Positions 31,357 through 40,095 of a DNA stretch of 64,000 bases are shown one piece after another (position 1 is the first letter of the stretch; every line of letters begins with the position of its first letter). Location: assembly GCA_035631035.1 (NCBI GenBank), contig DASQJL010000082.1, positions 86,021-150,020 on the forward strand. Direction: 5' to 3'. The notes under the pieces are model-generated. The model did not search any database. It was given only the letters and a program-made list of their open reading frames with translations, and was not told the origin of the DNA. Origin of the DNA: Candidatus Binatia bacterium (lineage in GTDB: Bacteria; Eisenbacteria; RBG-16-71-46; SZUA-252). Both the position numbers and the translations under genes were made by a program.

Positions 31357-32295
31357 CTAGTGCGCGACCGGCTCCAGCGAGAGGTCCGCAATGCCCTTCT
31401 TCACTTCCTCCGCCGACTTGGCGAGCGCCGCCTTCTCGTCGGGCAGGAGCTCCAGCTCCACGATCTTCTCGAGGCCGCGCGAGCCGAGGATGGCGGGCAC
31501 GCCGAGGAAGACGTCGCGGAAGCCGTATTCGCCCTGGAGGTGGCAGGCGACCGGGAGGAGCCGCTTCTTGTCGCGCAGGATGCCCTCGGCCATCTGCACC
31601 GCCGAGGCCGCCGGCGCGTAGAACGCGCTGCCGGTCTGGAGCAGCTTCACGATCTCGGCGCCGCCGTCGCGCGTGCGCTGCACGATCTCGGCGAGCCGCT
31701 CCTTGCCAATGAATTTCTCGACCGGGATGCCGGAGACGGTCGTGTAGCGGACCAGCGGCACCATCGTGTCGCCGTGGCCGCCCAGCACCATCGCCTGCAC
31801 CTCTTCGATCGAGACGCCGATCTCCTGCGCGAGGAACGTGCGAAAGCGGCTGGAGTCGAGCACGCCCGCCATCCCCAGCACCCGCTCGCGCGGGAAGCCG
31901 GTGATCCGGAACGTGAGGTAGGCCATCACGTCGAGCGGGTTCGTGACCAGGATCACGAACGCGTTCTTCGCGTGATCGCGGATCGCCTCGGCCACGCCGC
32001 GGATGATGTCGGCGTTCGCCTTCAGCAGATCCAGGCGCGACATGCCCGGCTTCCGCGGAAGCCCGGCCGTCACGATGATGAGGTCGCTGCCGGCCACGGC
32101 GCGGATGTCGCCGCTGCCCTCGATCAGGGAGTCGTAGTGCCGCACGGGGCCGGCCTCGAGCAGATCGAGCGCCTTCCCCTTCGCGACGCCCTCGATGATA
32201 TCGATGAGGGTGACGTCCCCGAGCTGGGCCTCGGCCGCGTACAGCGCGGCCGACGCGCCGACGTTGCCCGCGCCGACCACGGTGATCTTAGGCAT
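31357..32295 (-). CDS. mdh: Malate dehydrogenase (LDH-like class)
   Basis: NAD-dependent oxidation of malate to oxaloacetate in the TCA cycle. The 312-residue protein has the dinucleotide loop [13 protein letters not shown] (G8-G13), the acidic NAD discriminator TLIDI, substrate arginines in [11 protein letters not shown] (R81, R87) and the catalytic histidine in [10 protein letters not shown] (H174). The Arg at 81 in LPRKPGMSR is characteristic of malate rather than lactate dehydrogenase. ATG 32295 overlaps the L27 stop by 8 bases, an unusual partner for mdh. It ends just before the palindromic element, and seems to be the last gene of its transcript. Confidence 0.95.
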   Translation of the reverse strand: MPKITVVGAGNVGASAALYAAEAQLGDVTLIDIIEGVAKGKALDLLEAGPVRHYDSLIEGSGDIRAVAGSDLIIVTAGLPRKPGMSRLDLLKANADIIRGVAEAIRDHAKNAFVILVTNPLDVMAYLTFRITGFPRERVLGMAGVLDSSRFRTFLAQEIGVSIEEVQAMVLGGHGDTMVPLVRYTTVSGIPVEKFIGKERLAEIVQRTRDGGAEIVKLLQTGSAFYAPAASAVQMAEGILRDKKRLLPVACHLQGEYGFRDVFLGVPAILGSRGLEKIVELELLPDEKAALAKSAEEVKKGIADLSLEPVAH

Positions 32296-32593
32296 GGGCC
32301 GCCTCGGTGGGCGCTCCGCCCGCGACCGCGGCGATGCCGCCGGCCGGCTCGATGGAGACCGTGACGTTGCCCTTGCCCCGGCGGCGGTACACCACCACGC
32401 CGGTCGCCAGGGCGAACAGCGTGTCGTCCTTGCCGCGCCCGACCAGAAGCCCCGGGCGATACACCGTGCCGCGCTGCCGGACGAGGATGCTCCCCGCCTT
32501 GACGCTCTCGCCGCCGAATCGCTTGACCCCCAGCCGCTGGGAATGCGAATCGCGACCGTTCTTGGAGCTGGATACGCCTTTCTTGTGAGCCAT
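32288..32593 (-). CDS. rpmA: 50S ribosomal protein L27
   Basis: Ribosomal protein near the peptidyl-transferase centre. The 101-residue product has the standard N terminus [20 protein letters not shown], the core [23 protein letters not shown] and [16 protein letters not shown]. It has a roughly 16-residue Ala-rich tail ([18 protein letters not shown]) that runs into the mdh start, longer than the usual 85-90 residues. ATG 32593 follows rplU by 20 bases. No N-terminal cleavable extension as in Firmicutes is present. Confidence 0.97.
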   Translation of the reverse strand: MAHKKGVSSSKNGRDSHSQRLGVKRFGGESVKAGSILVRQRGTVYRPGLLVGRGKDDTLFALATGVVVYRRRGKGNVTVSIEPAGGIAAVAGGAPTEAAHA

Positions 32594-32613
32594 CTGCTTC
32601 TCCTTCCCTCCTG

Positions 32614-32931
32614 CTAGCCGACGATGTCGAGGATGCGCACGCGCGTGAGCGTATCCCGATAGCCGGTCTTCTTGCGGAACTTCTTCCGGCGCTTGAACAC
32701 CCCGATGGTGACCTTCTTGCCGCGCTCCCTGCGGACGACCTCGCCCGTCACGGACGCGCCTGCCACGAGAGGCTGCCCGACCTGCACACCTGCCTCGTCG
32801 CCGATCAGGAGCACGCGGTCGAACGTGACCGGCGCCCCCGGCTCGAGGTCCATGTTGGGCAGGACGTGCTCCTCGCCCGGAAGAACCCGGTACTGGAGAC
32901 CCTGTGCCTGGATGATCGCGTAACGGCTCAT
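32614..32931 (-). CDS. rplU: 50S ribosomal protein L21
   Basis: Large-subunit ribosomal protein. The 105-residue product begins [21 protein letters not shown], close to the family start MYAIIxTGGKQYRV, and contains [44 protein letters not shown] and the terminal [12 protein letters not shown] segment. Length is normal. It lies 37 bases after rng and 20 before rpmA, as in many bacteria, where rng-rplU-rpmA is a conserved order. Confidence 0.97.
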   Translation of the reverse strand: MSRYAIIQAQGLQYRVLPGEEHVLPNMDLEPGAPVTFDRVLLIGDEAGVQVGQPLVAGASVTGEVVRRERGKKVTIGVFKRRKKFRKKTGYRDTLTRVRILDIVG

Positions 32932-32968
32932 GACGTCAATACCCCCTTTGGCTCCCTGAGGCCGGACC

Positions 32969-34522
32969 TCAGCGTTCGTACTGCTTGGTGATTTCCTCGT
33001 ACGTCCGGCCCCGGAAGAGCCGAATCTCGTTTCGGCGAAGCGACGGATCGTCCCGGATCTCGACGCGGTACCGGTACTGCTTCTCCAGCCGCCCCAATCG
33101 GTCGGCGTTCTGCTCCACCAGGTGGACCGCCACGTCCGGGTGCACGCGCAGGATCAGCTGCTTCTCCTTCGATCGCTGTCCCACGCGGCGCAGCATCCGC
33201 TCGATCTTCAGCGCGGCCGACTGCAGCGAGAGAACCTTCCCCAGCCCCTCGCACTCCGGACAGTCCTCGTTGAAGTAGTTCGCGAGGCTCGGCCGCTGGC
33301 GCTGCCGGGTCATCTCGATCAGGCCCAGCTCGCTCACGGCGAACGACTTGGTGCGCGAGCGGTCGCGCTTCAGGTGCTGGCGGAGCAGGTCGGACACCTG
33401 CTTCCGGTTCCCCTCGTCCTCCATGTCGATGAAGTCGAGGACGATGATCCCGCCCAGATCGCGAAGCCTGAGCTGGCGCGCGATCTCCGCCGCGGCCTCC
33501 AGATTCGTCTTCACGATCGTCTCTTCCTGGCTCTTCTTCCCGGTGAACCGCCCCGTGTTCACGTCGATCGCGACCAGAGCCTCGGTCTGGTCGATCGTGA
33601 TGTAGCCCCCCTTCTTGAGCCACACCTTGCGGTCCATCGCCTTCTCGATCTCCGACTCGATTTCGAAATGGTCGAAGATGGGCGCCTCGCCCCGGTAGAG
33701 CTTCACCCGCGGCCGGAGCTCCGGCGCGTAGGTCGCGAGGTACTTCAGGATGCTCTTGTGCTCCTCTGGCGAGTCGATGACGAGCTGGTCCACGTCCTCG
33801 GTGAAGATGTCCCGGATCAGCCCCGTCGTGAACTCCATCTCCTGGTGGAGCAGCGCCGGCGCGCGCACGCGCTGGGCCTGCTTCTCGATCTTGGCCCAGA
33901 GCTGCTCGAGATACCGGATATCGCTCTGGAACTCCTTCTTCCCCTGCTCGGCCCCGACGGTGCGGACGATCACGCCCGCGTCCTTGGGGTGGATCTCGCG
34001 CATCAGCGTCTTCAGCCGGGCGCGCTCGGCGCGGTCCTCGATCTTCCTCGACACGCCGATGTGCTCGTGTCCCGGCATCAGCACCAGGAACCGTCCCGGC
34101 AGGGAGACCTGCGTCGTGACGCGGGGTCCCTTCGTCCCGATCGGCTCCTTCGTGATCTGGACGAGGACCTCCTGCCCCTTCTTCAGGGCATCCTCGATCC
34201 GGATCACCGGCTCGTCCCGGCGGCCGCCGCGTCCGCCTCCGCGGCGCGGCTCCTCCGCGTCCTCCTCTTCCTCGAACAGGTCGAGGTCCGATTCGGACGG
34301 CGTCAGATCCGAGGCGTGCAGGAACGCGCTCTTCTCCAGGCCCAGGTCCACGAAAGCCGCCTGCATGCCCGGGAGCACGGCGTTCACGCGCCCCTTGTAG
34401 ATGTCTCCCACGCGGCGGACGGCTTCGGGCCGCTCCACCATGACTTCGACCAGCTGCTTCTCTTCGAGCAGCGCGATGCGCGTCTCAGACTTGCTCGCGT
34501 TGATGATGATCTCGCGGCGCAT
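32969..34522 (-). CDS. rng: Ribonuclease G (RNase E/G family)
   Basis: Endoribonuclease for 16S rRNA 5' maturation and mRNA turnover. The 517-residue protein starts MRREIIINASKSETRIALLE, has an S1 domain (DIYKGRVNAVLPGMQAAFVDLG) interrupted by an acidic Arg/Gly-rich insert (FEEEEDAEEPRRGGGRGG) at about 80-100, and the DNase I-like catalytic region with the metal-binding aspartates in VAIDVNTGRFTG and GIIVLDFIDM. The zinc-link motif CPECEGLG is present. It lacks the long RNase E C-terminal scaffold. Its start lies inside the end of the upstream radical SAM gene (38-base overlap). Confidence 0.95.
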   Translation of the reverse strand: MRREIIINASKSETRIALLEEKQLVEVMVERPEAVRRVGDIYKGRVNAVLPGMQAAFVDLGLEKSAFLHASDLTPSESDLDLFEEEEDAEEPRRGGGRGGRRDEPVIRIEDALKKGQEVLVQITKEPIGTKGPRVTTQVSLPGRFLVLMPGHEHIGVSRKIEDRAERARLKTLMREIHPKDAGVIVRTVGAEQGKKEFQSDIRYLEQLWAKIEKQAQRVRAPALLHQEMEFTTGLIRDIFTEDVDQLVIDSPEEHKSILKYLATYAPELRPRVKLYRGEAPIFDHFEIESEIEKAMDRKVWLKKGGYITIDQTEALVAIDVNTGRFTGKKSQEETIVKTNLEAAAEIARQLRLRDLGGIIVLDFIDMEDEGNRKQVSDLLRQHLKRDRSRTKSFAVSELGLIEMTRQRQRPSLANYFNEDCPECEGLGKVLSLQSAALKIERMLRRVGQRSKEKQLILRVHPDVAVHLVEQNADRLGRLEKQYRYRVEIRDDPSLRRNEIRLFRGRTYEEITKQYER

Positions 34523-37442
34523 TCGACTCCAAGTTGGGGTCCGTGGCGTCCGCCGGGGGCTCGTCCGCTGGGACGGGCCGCCAGAACGCCGACTCCTCGA
34601 GCGCCTCGAGAGGCGTGAGGAGCGAGGTGCCGCGCTCCACCCACATGGCCTCGCGCGAGACCAAGAGGAGGCGCGGATCGAATTCGAACGAAGGCAGGAG
34701 GCTCTTGAACAGGAGATCCGGACGCAGGTAGCCGGGCGCCTGGAGCCGCGACGAGAGCCGGACCCCGAGCGTCGCTCCATCCTCCAGGAGGTCCAGCCCC
34801 CCGACGGCCGGGCGCGCGTTCACGGTGCGCCCCTTCTGCATGTGGCTGGACTTGAGGACCGGCCAGTCGGATGCCGCGCGGAAGCGCGCCACGCTCTCCT
34901 CCAGCTCGCGGCGCACGCGGTGCACCTCCTCGCCCCGGGCCAGGCGGTCCATGAGATAGCCCGTCAGCGCCACGTTCCAGTCGGCGCGGCCGATCGCGGC
35001 CATCAGCGATTCCGACGACTTCGCGAAGGGACGGCCGTCGACGATCGTGATCCCCTCCGGCAGGATGTCGTTCATCGCGAGGACGGCCGACCAGGGGCAG
35101 GCCTGGGCCAGCTCCAGGTCGAAGTACTCCCCGCGGCTCGTCGCGCCCAGCGGGAGCGGCGGTCCATAGGCGATCTTGGCGTGGCGGTTGAACCCCTGCG
35201 AATAGGCGATCGGCACCTTGGCCACGCGGATCGCGCGATCGAAGATGCGGACCAGGTCGAGATGCGACGTGAAGCGGGCGATGCCCATCTTCTCGAACGC
35301 CACACGGTAGCGGGTCCCCTGCGTTCCGCGCGCGGCCACCGTGGGCCAGGCGCGCCGGCGGCGGCCGTAGCGGAGATCCGACGGGGCGTAGCCGTTGCCG
35401 TTGCCATTGCCGGCCGCGGGCTTCGCCGGTTCGGACGCGGGCGGCGCTGCCGGTTCCGGCGCCGGCGGGGCCTTCATGGCTTCGATCGGAGCCGACTGCA
35501 GCTCCTGGACGCGCGCCTCGATGTCGGCGGTCGTGATCTCGGCCGGCACCGCGAACGCGAGCGAGTCGGGATCCTTCCCCTGGCCCGGCGCGAGCTGGAG
35601 CGAGACCCGCCGCCCCTCGCGCGCCTTCGGCGTGAAGCAGGGCGCGCCGCAGCGGTAGCAGGCGTGGTCGCGGCAGTCGGGCGTGAGGGCGGCCGCGTAG
35701 GCCTTGGCGCGCTCGGCGATCAGGAACTTCTTCACCACCGGGGTCCGGATGTGGTCCCAGGGGAGCGTCTCCTCCAGGTCGCGCGGGCGCAGGTAGACGG
35801 CGGGGTCCATGCCGACCTGCTCGAACGCGCGCATCCAGAGGTCGAAGTCGAAGCACTCCGACCAACCGTCGAACCGCGCGCCCAGGCGCCACGCCGCCTC
35901 CAGCGCGTCGGCGGTGCGCACGTCCCCGCGCGCGAAGACCCCCTCGAGGAACGCGGTCTTCGGGTCGCGCCACTTGAGGCGCACGTTGCCCATGCCCCGG
36001 AAGCCCGTCTTCAGCCGGTCGATCTTCCGCCAGAGGGTCTCCATGTCGTCCTGGATCTCCCACTGGAACGGCGTGTGCGGCTTCGGAACGTGCGGCGAGA
36101 TCCCCACGTTGAAGTGCATGCGCTTGTTCCCGCCGCGCGCCCACTCCTGGGACTTCCGAAGCGTCTCCGCGATCCCGTCCACGTCCTCGTCCATCTCGGT
36201 GGGCAGGCCGATCATGAAGTAGAACTTGATGCCGCCCCACCCCTGGTCGCGCGCGAGCTTGACCGAGTACTCGAGCTCCGCCTCGTCGATCCCCTTGTTG
36301 ATCACGTCGCGCATCCGCTGGGTGCCCGCCTCGGGGGCGAAGGTGATGCTGCCCTTCCGTCCCTGGCCGATCTTGTCGGCCACCGACGGCGCGAGCGTGC
36401 CCACGCGCGTCGAGGGGAGCGACACCGAGACGCCCAGCTCGTTCGTGAAGCGGTCCAGCTCGTGCAGCACCACGGGGAGCTGCTTGTAGTCGGTGGTCGA
36501 CAGCGAGAGGAGCGAGACCTCGTCCCATCCCGCGTGCACGATCCCGCACTGCACTTCCTTCGCCACCTGGTCCGCGCGCTTCTCGCGCAGCGGGCGGTTC
36601 ATGTAGCCGGCCAGGCAGAAGCGGCAGCCGCGCGTGCAGCCGCGCATCACCTCGACGCCGAGGCGGTCGTGCGTGATCTCGGTCGGGGAGATGAGCGGCT
36701 TCTCCGGGACGTAGCTCGGATCGAGCGAGGGAACGAAGCGGAAGCGCGGGCGCGCGACCGGCGTGCCGGGGAGCGGCTCCCGCGCGACGAAGCCCCAGGG
36801 ATTGCGCACCTCGGCGAAGAGCGCGGGCACGTAGACACCCTCGAGCGCGGCCATGCGGCGCAGCGCCTCGGCGCGCGGCATCTTCGTCCGGCGGCGCTCG
36901 GCGGCGATGTCGCAGAGCTCCATCATGACCTCTTCGCCGTCGCCCACGACGAAGGCGTCGATAAAGGGCGCGATCGGCTCCGGGTTCACCGTGCAGAGGC
37001 CCCCCGCGATCACGATCGGATCGTCCTCGCGGCGGTCCTTCGTGCGGAGCGGCATCCCGGCGAGGTCGATCATCGTGAGCACGTTGGTGTAGGCCAGCTC
37101 GTACTGCAGCGAGAAGCCGATCAGGTCGAACGCGCGCGCGGGCGTGCGCGACTCGAGCGAGTAGAGGGGAATCCCCTCCGCGCGCATCAGCTTCTCCATG
37201 TCGCCCCACGGCGTGAAGCAGAGCTCCGCGAGCCCGTCCTCGCGGCGGTTGATCAGGTGGTAGAGGATCTTCAGCCCGAGATAGGACATCCCGATCTCGT
37301 AGAGATCCGGGAAGCAGAGGAGCACCCGGACCGAGGCCTTCGAGGGGTCCTTTCGGAGGGCGTGGAGGAAGCTACCCGTGTACCGGCTCGGCTTGGTGAC
37401 CGTCGGCAGGTAGGCCTCGTCCAGCAGTCGCAGTTTTTCCAT
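34485..37442 (-). CDS. B12-binding radical SAM protein fused to DUF2344 (TIGR03960/TIGR03936)
   Basis: Conserved protein of unknown reaction next to rng-rplU-rpmA in many bacteria. The 985-residue frame joins two normally separable parts: an N-terminal cobalamin-binding-like domain and radical SAM core (MRGCTRGCRFCLAGYM at about 268-275 carrying the cluster cysteines, APEAGTQRMRDVINKG), then a linker of repeated Ala/Pro/Glu and GNGNGNGY at about 645-690, then the TIGR03936/DUF2344 domain (VAFEKMGIARFTSHLDLVR, QGFNRHAKIAYGPPLP). ATG 37442 was chosen over an upstream start because GGAGGGGG ends 2 bases before it at typical spacing and MEKLRLLDEAY starts the family. Its end overlaps rng by 38 bases. 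A tRNA/rRNA modification role is often supposed; I cannot show it. Confidence 0.9.
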   Translation of the reverse strand: MEKLRLLDEAYLPTVTKPSRYTGSFLHALRKDPSKASVRVLLCFPDLYEIGMSYLGLKILYHLINRREDGLAELCFTPWGDMEKLMRAEGIPLYSLESRTPARAFDLIGFSLQYELAYTNVLTMIDLAGMPLRTKDRREDDPIVIAGGLCTVNPEPIAPFIDAFVVGDGEEVMMELCDIAAERRRTKMPRAEALRRMAALEGVYVPALFAEVRNPWGFVAREPLPGTPVARPRFRFVPSLDPSYVPEKPLISPTEITHDRLGVEVMRGCTRGCRFCLAGYMNRPLREKRADQVAKEVQCGIVHAGWDEVSLLSLSTTDYKQLPVVLHELDRFTNELGVSVSLPSTRVGTLAPSVADKIGQGRKGSITFAPEAGTQRMRDVINKGIDEAELEYSVKLARDQGWGGIKFYFMIGLPTEMDEDVDGIAETLRKSQEWARGGNKRMHFNVGISPHVPKPHTPFQWEIQDDMETLWRKIDRLKTGFRGMGNVRLKWRDPKTAFLEGVFARGDVRTADALEAAWRLGARFDGWSECFDFDLWMRAFEQVGMDPAVYLRPRDLEETLPWDHIRTPVVKKFLIAERAKAYAAALTPDCRDHACYRCGAPCFTPKAREGRRVSLQLAPGQGKDPDSLAFAVPAEITTADIEARVQELQSAPIEAMKAPPAPEPAAPPASEPAKPAAGNGNGNGYAPSDLRYGRRRRAWPTVAARGTQGTRYRVAFEKMGIARFTSHLDLVRIFDRAIRVAKVPIAYSQGFNRHAKIAYGPPLPLGATSRGEYFDLELAQACPWSAVLAMNDILPEGITIVDGRPFAKSSESLMAAIGRADWNVALTGYLMDRLARGEEVHRVRRELEESVARFRAASDWPVLKSSHMQKGRTVNARPAVGGLDLLEDGATLGVRLSSRLQAPGYLRPDLLFKSLLPSFEFDPRLLLVSREAMWVERGTSLLTPLEALEESAFWRPVPADEPPADATDPNLESNAPRDHHQREQV

Positions 37443-37494
37443 GTCCCCCTCCGGGAGGAAGCGGTCAGCAAGCAGTTGGGTCAACGAAGTTTAT

Positions 37495-37525
37495 GGCAAA
37501 CCGGGCGCACCCGGCCCAATTTGCC
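37495..37525 (-). promoter_or_regulatory. Stem-loop between comF and the radical SAM gene
   Basis: GGCAAA (37495-37500) pairs with TTTGCC (37520-37525), and within it CCGGG (37501-37505) pairs with CCCGG (37510-37514) around a 4-base loop, leaving CCCAA bulged on one side. It occupies the middle of the 98-base gap, the largest in the mreB-to-mdh run. It may be a partial terminator after comF or a leader element before the radical SAM gene. No T run follows, and I see no clear promoter in the gap. Confidence 0.4.
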
Positions 37526-37540
37526 AAGTCGCAGAATCTA

Positions 37541-38353
37541 TCACACCGGCGGGGCAGCCGCAACCCGCGTCGAGAACGCGGGTTCCGGGGCGCCGGGAAG
37601 CCCTCCGTGGGCGAAGGCGAGCGACAGGATCCAAGAAGGGGCGGCCACCTCGAGCGCGGAGGCGGCTTCGAGGAGGGTGCTCCCCGTCGTGGCGACGTCG
37701 TCCACGAGCAGAACGGCGCGGGAATGAAGGAACGGCGCGGCGCCGGGCGCGAGGGTGAAGGCGCCCTCCACGTTCTTATGGCGCGCGCTCGCATCGGTCC
37801 GGGCTTGCGGCGGCGTGTCGAGCCGGCGCACCAGCGCCGGAAACACCGGAATCCCCCACGTGACGCCGGCGGCCCCGGCGAGGAGGGACGCCTGATCGAA
37901 GCCGCGCCACGCGCGCCGCGCGGGATGGAGCGGCGCGGGCACGAGCGCGTACTCCCGCCACGCCGGCGTGCCGCGCCCGGGCGGCTCCGGCAGAAGAGAC
38001 GCCAGCCAGCGATGGGCCTCGCGCGCGCCCGAGTACTTGAAGGCCCGGACGATGCGATCGAGCGGCGGCTCGAAGGCGGGCCCCGCCAGAAGGAGCCGCT
38101 CCGATCCGTGGCGCGGGCAGCCTCCGCCCGGACGCGCGGCCTCGATTCCGTCCCCCTCCTGCATGCAGCGAAGGCAGAGCACGGTCCCCGTGCGCGGTAC
38201 CCGCGCGTCGCAGGCGTCGCACACCGCGGCGCCGCGCGGGAGCGGGCCGCCGCATCCCAGGCAGGAGCGGCCCACGAGGAAGTCGAGGGCGTCCCCGGCG
38301 AAGGCCCGAAGCGCAGTACCCCCGCCGCCCGGCCGAGGGCGCACCGAAGTCAT
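37541..38353 (-). CDS. comF: ComF-family phosphoribosyltransferase-like protein
   Basis: Competence/DNA-uptake-linked protein of the type I PRTase family. The 270-residue product has an N-terminal zinc ribbon with paired cysteines (CLGCGGPL, CDACDARVP, CLRCMQ) and the C-terminal PRPP-binding motif AVLLVDDVATTGST. The HPARRAWRGFDQASLLA segment matches the family's HPxRxxxRGFNQA signature. ATG 38353 overlaps the aroE stop (ATGA). No other competence gene is nearby, so a general role in nucleotide or DNA metabolism is also possible. Confidence 0.93.
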   Translation of the reverse strand: MTSVRPRPGGGGTALRAFAGDALDFLVGRSCLGCGGPLPRGAAVCDACDARVPRTGTVLCLRCMQEGDGIEAARPGGGCPRHGSERLLLAGPAFEPPLDRIVRAFKYSGAREAHRWLASLLPEPPGRGTPAWREYALVPAPLHPARRAWRGFDQASLLAGAAGVTWGIPVFPALVRRLDTPPQARTDASARHKNVEGAFTLAPGAAPFLHSRAVLLVDDVATTGSTLLEAASALEVAAPSWILSLAFAHGGLPGAPEPAFSTRVAAAPPV

Positions 38354-39192
38354 CCGAGCGCCTCGCGCATCGCGCGGCGCGGCGCGGGGTCCCCCGTCCA
38401 GAACTCGTAGGAGAGAGCCCCCTGCTCCACCAGGAGCGCGAGCCCGTCTTCGAACCGGATTCCCATCGTCCGCGCCTCCTCGCGCGCGGCCCGCGCGCGC
38501 GAGCCGTAGTTCAGGTCGAGAACCGCGCCGCCGGGCGACACCCTTCCCCACCAGCGGCGCTCCTCCGCCGCGACCTCCTCGACGGAGACCGCGCGCACCA
38601 GGAAATCGAACACGCCCGAGGACTCGCCGGCGCCGCCCCAGGGGGCGGTGTCGACGCGAGCGTCGGGGCCCGCGACCTGGCGCGCCGCCGCGGCCACCGC
38701 GGCCGCGCGCTCCGGCGTGCGGTTCACGATGGTGACCGCCGCGGCGCCTCCCGAGGCGAGTGCTGCGGCGACGCTCCGCGAGGCGCCTCCGGCGCCCGCG
38801 ACGAGGACCCGCGCGCCGGCCGCCGGAATCCTCAGGGCCGCGAGCCACGCGAGCAGGCCGGGCCCATCGGTCGCGTCGGCCTCCCAGCCCTCCGCCGCCC
38901 ATCGCAGCGTGTTCGCGGCCCCGGCGGCGCGAGCCCCGGCGGTCGCCGAGATCGAAAGGCGGAGCGCCTCCTCCTTGTGCGGGAGCGTCACGTTGAGTCC
39001 GGCGAAGCCCGCGGCGTGGAGCCCGGCCAGCGCCTCGGCCAGCCGCGGGGGCGGAACGTCCAGCGCCACGTAGGCGGCGTTACGCCCCGCCGCGCGAAAC
39101 GCGGCGTTCTGCATGGAGGGGGAGAGCGAGTGGGCGACGGGGTGCCCGATCACGGCGTAGAGCCGCGTCGCGGCGTCGATCGGCTTCTTCAG
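38350..39192 (-). CDS. aroE: Shikimate dehydrogenase, probable CTG start
   Basis: NADPH-dependent reduction of 3-dehydroshikimate in aromatic amino acid synthesis. The 280-residue reading has LYAVIGHPVAHSLSPSMQNAAF (substrate Ser pair), LNVTLPHKEEAL with the catalytic lysine, and the GAGGASRSVAAAL Rossmann loop, plus the NRTPERA segment. No in-frame ATG, GTG or TTG precedes the first beta-strand; the only codon in position is CTG 39192, which overlaps the lgt stop as CTGA, parallel to the GTGA/ATGA/TTGA overlaps elsewhere. An internal GTG in AVIG would remove the first strand. I infer a CTG start, though no clear ribosome-binding site precedes it. Confidence 0.9.
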   Translation of the reverse strand: MKKPIDAATRLYAVIGHPVAHSLSPSMQNAAFRAAGRNAAYVALDVPPPRLAEALAGLHAAGFAGLNVTLPHKEEALRLSISATAGARAAGAANTLRWAAEGWEADATDGPGLLAWLAALRIPAAGARVLVAGAGGASRSVAAALASGGAAAVTIVNRTPERAAAVAAAARQVAGPDARVDTAPWGGAGESSGVFDFLVRAVSVEEVAAEERRWWGRVSPGGAVLDLNYGSRARAAREEARTMGIRFEDGLALLVEQGALSYEFWTGDPAPRRAMREALG

Positions 39193-40082
39193 ACCGGGGG
39201 AGGCGTCCCGGCGGGCTCGCCCGCGGCCGGCACGGCCGGGGACTCGGGAGCGAAGCCGCTGACCGGCTCGGACTCCAGCCCGCCCGCTCCGGCCTCGGGA
39301 TGCCGCTTCGCCCGCACCGCGAGGATCCGCAGCATCGCGAGCGAGACCGCGATCAGCGCCACGCTCAGGAGCTGGTTGATGTTGAACGTAAGCCCGCCGA
39401 GCGTGCCCAGCACGGCGGTCTCGTCGTAGTAGCGCGTGAAGTCGATCAGGAACCGAAGTCCCGCGTCCATCGCGATGTAGCTCCAGAAGAGCCAGCCGTC
39501 GAAGCGGTGCCTCTTGTCCAGGGCGAGCAGAACGAAGAAGAGGAGAAAACCCGCCCCCGACATATAGAGCTGCGAGGGGTGGAGCGCTTCGTGCGGAAAG
39601 ACCGCGCTGGAGTAGGACTCGGGCGGGAACGTGATCCCCCACGGAAGCTTCGTCGGAAGCCCGTAGCAGCAGCCGTTCATGAAGCAGCCGAGGCGGCCGA
39701 TGCCGACGCCCAGCGCCATGCTCGGCGCGGCGGCGTCCCCCACCCTCCAGACCGAGAGCCCCGCGCGCCGCACATAGAGGATCCCGCCGGCGATCGCGAG
39801 CGCGTAGCCGCCGTACAGGATCAGCCCCCCCTCCCACAACCGGAAGATCGCGATCGGGTCGGTCTTGTACTCGTCCCAGTGGGTCGCCACGAACAGGAGC
39901 CGCCCGCCCACGATGGCGAGAACGAGGAGCCAGAGCGACAGCGTGCTCAGCTTGTCTTCGGGAAGCCCTCGCGCGCGGCCGCGCGCGAGGAAGAGCTGGA
40001 TCGCGGCCAGGAAGGCGATCGCGAGGAGGAGCCCATAGCTGTGGATCGCGAACGAGCCGAACTTCACCACGGTTGGATGCAC
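39189..40082 (-). CDS. lgt: Prolipoprotein diacylglyceryl transferase
   Basis: Integral membrane enzyme that attaches diacylglyceryl to the lipobox cysteine of prolipoproteins. The 297-residue protein has about seven hydrophobic helices, the N-terminal FGSFAIHSYGLLLAIAF with the conserved His/Tyr, the LWEGGLILYGG segment and the signature GIGRLGCFMNGCCYG. HPSQLYMS follows. The C-terminal 40 residues are Glu/Pro/Ala-rich and not conserved. It fits the presence of lipoproteins such as BamD in the window. ATG 40082 lies 13 bases after rodA; its stop overlaps aroE. Confidence 0.95.
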   Translation of the reverse strand: MHPTVVKFGSFAIHSYGLLLAIAFLAAIQLFLARGRARGLPEDKLSTLSLWLLVLAIVGGRLLFVATHWDEYKTDPIAIFRLWEGGLILYGGYALAIAGGILYVRRAGLSVWRVGDAAAPSMALGVGIGRLGCFMNGCCYGLPTKLPWGITFPPESYSSAVFPHEALHPSQLYMSGAGFLLFFVLLALDKRHRFDGWLFWSYIAMDAGLRFLIDFTRYYDETAVLGTLGGLTFNINQLLSVALIAVSLAMLRILAVRAKRHPEAGAGGLESEPVSGFAPESPAVPAAGEPAGTPPPV

Positions 40083-40095
40083 GGATCTCCCCGGG

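Noticed and set aside
31340..31360. tRNA-like D-arm (TAGCTCAGGTAG) on the minus strand at the end of mdh
   Set aside because: No acceptor stem, anticodon loop or T-arm follows at the right spacing; the TAG is the mdh stop.
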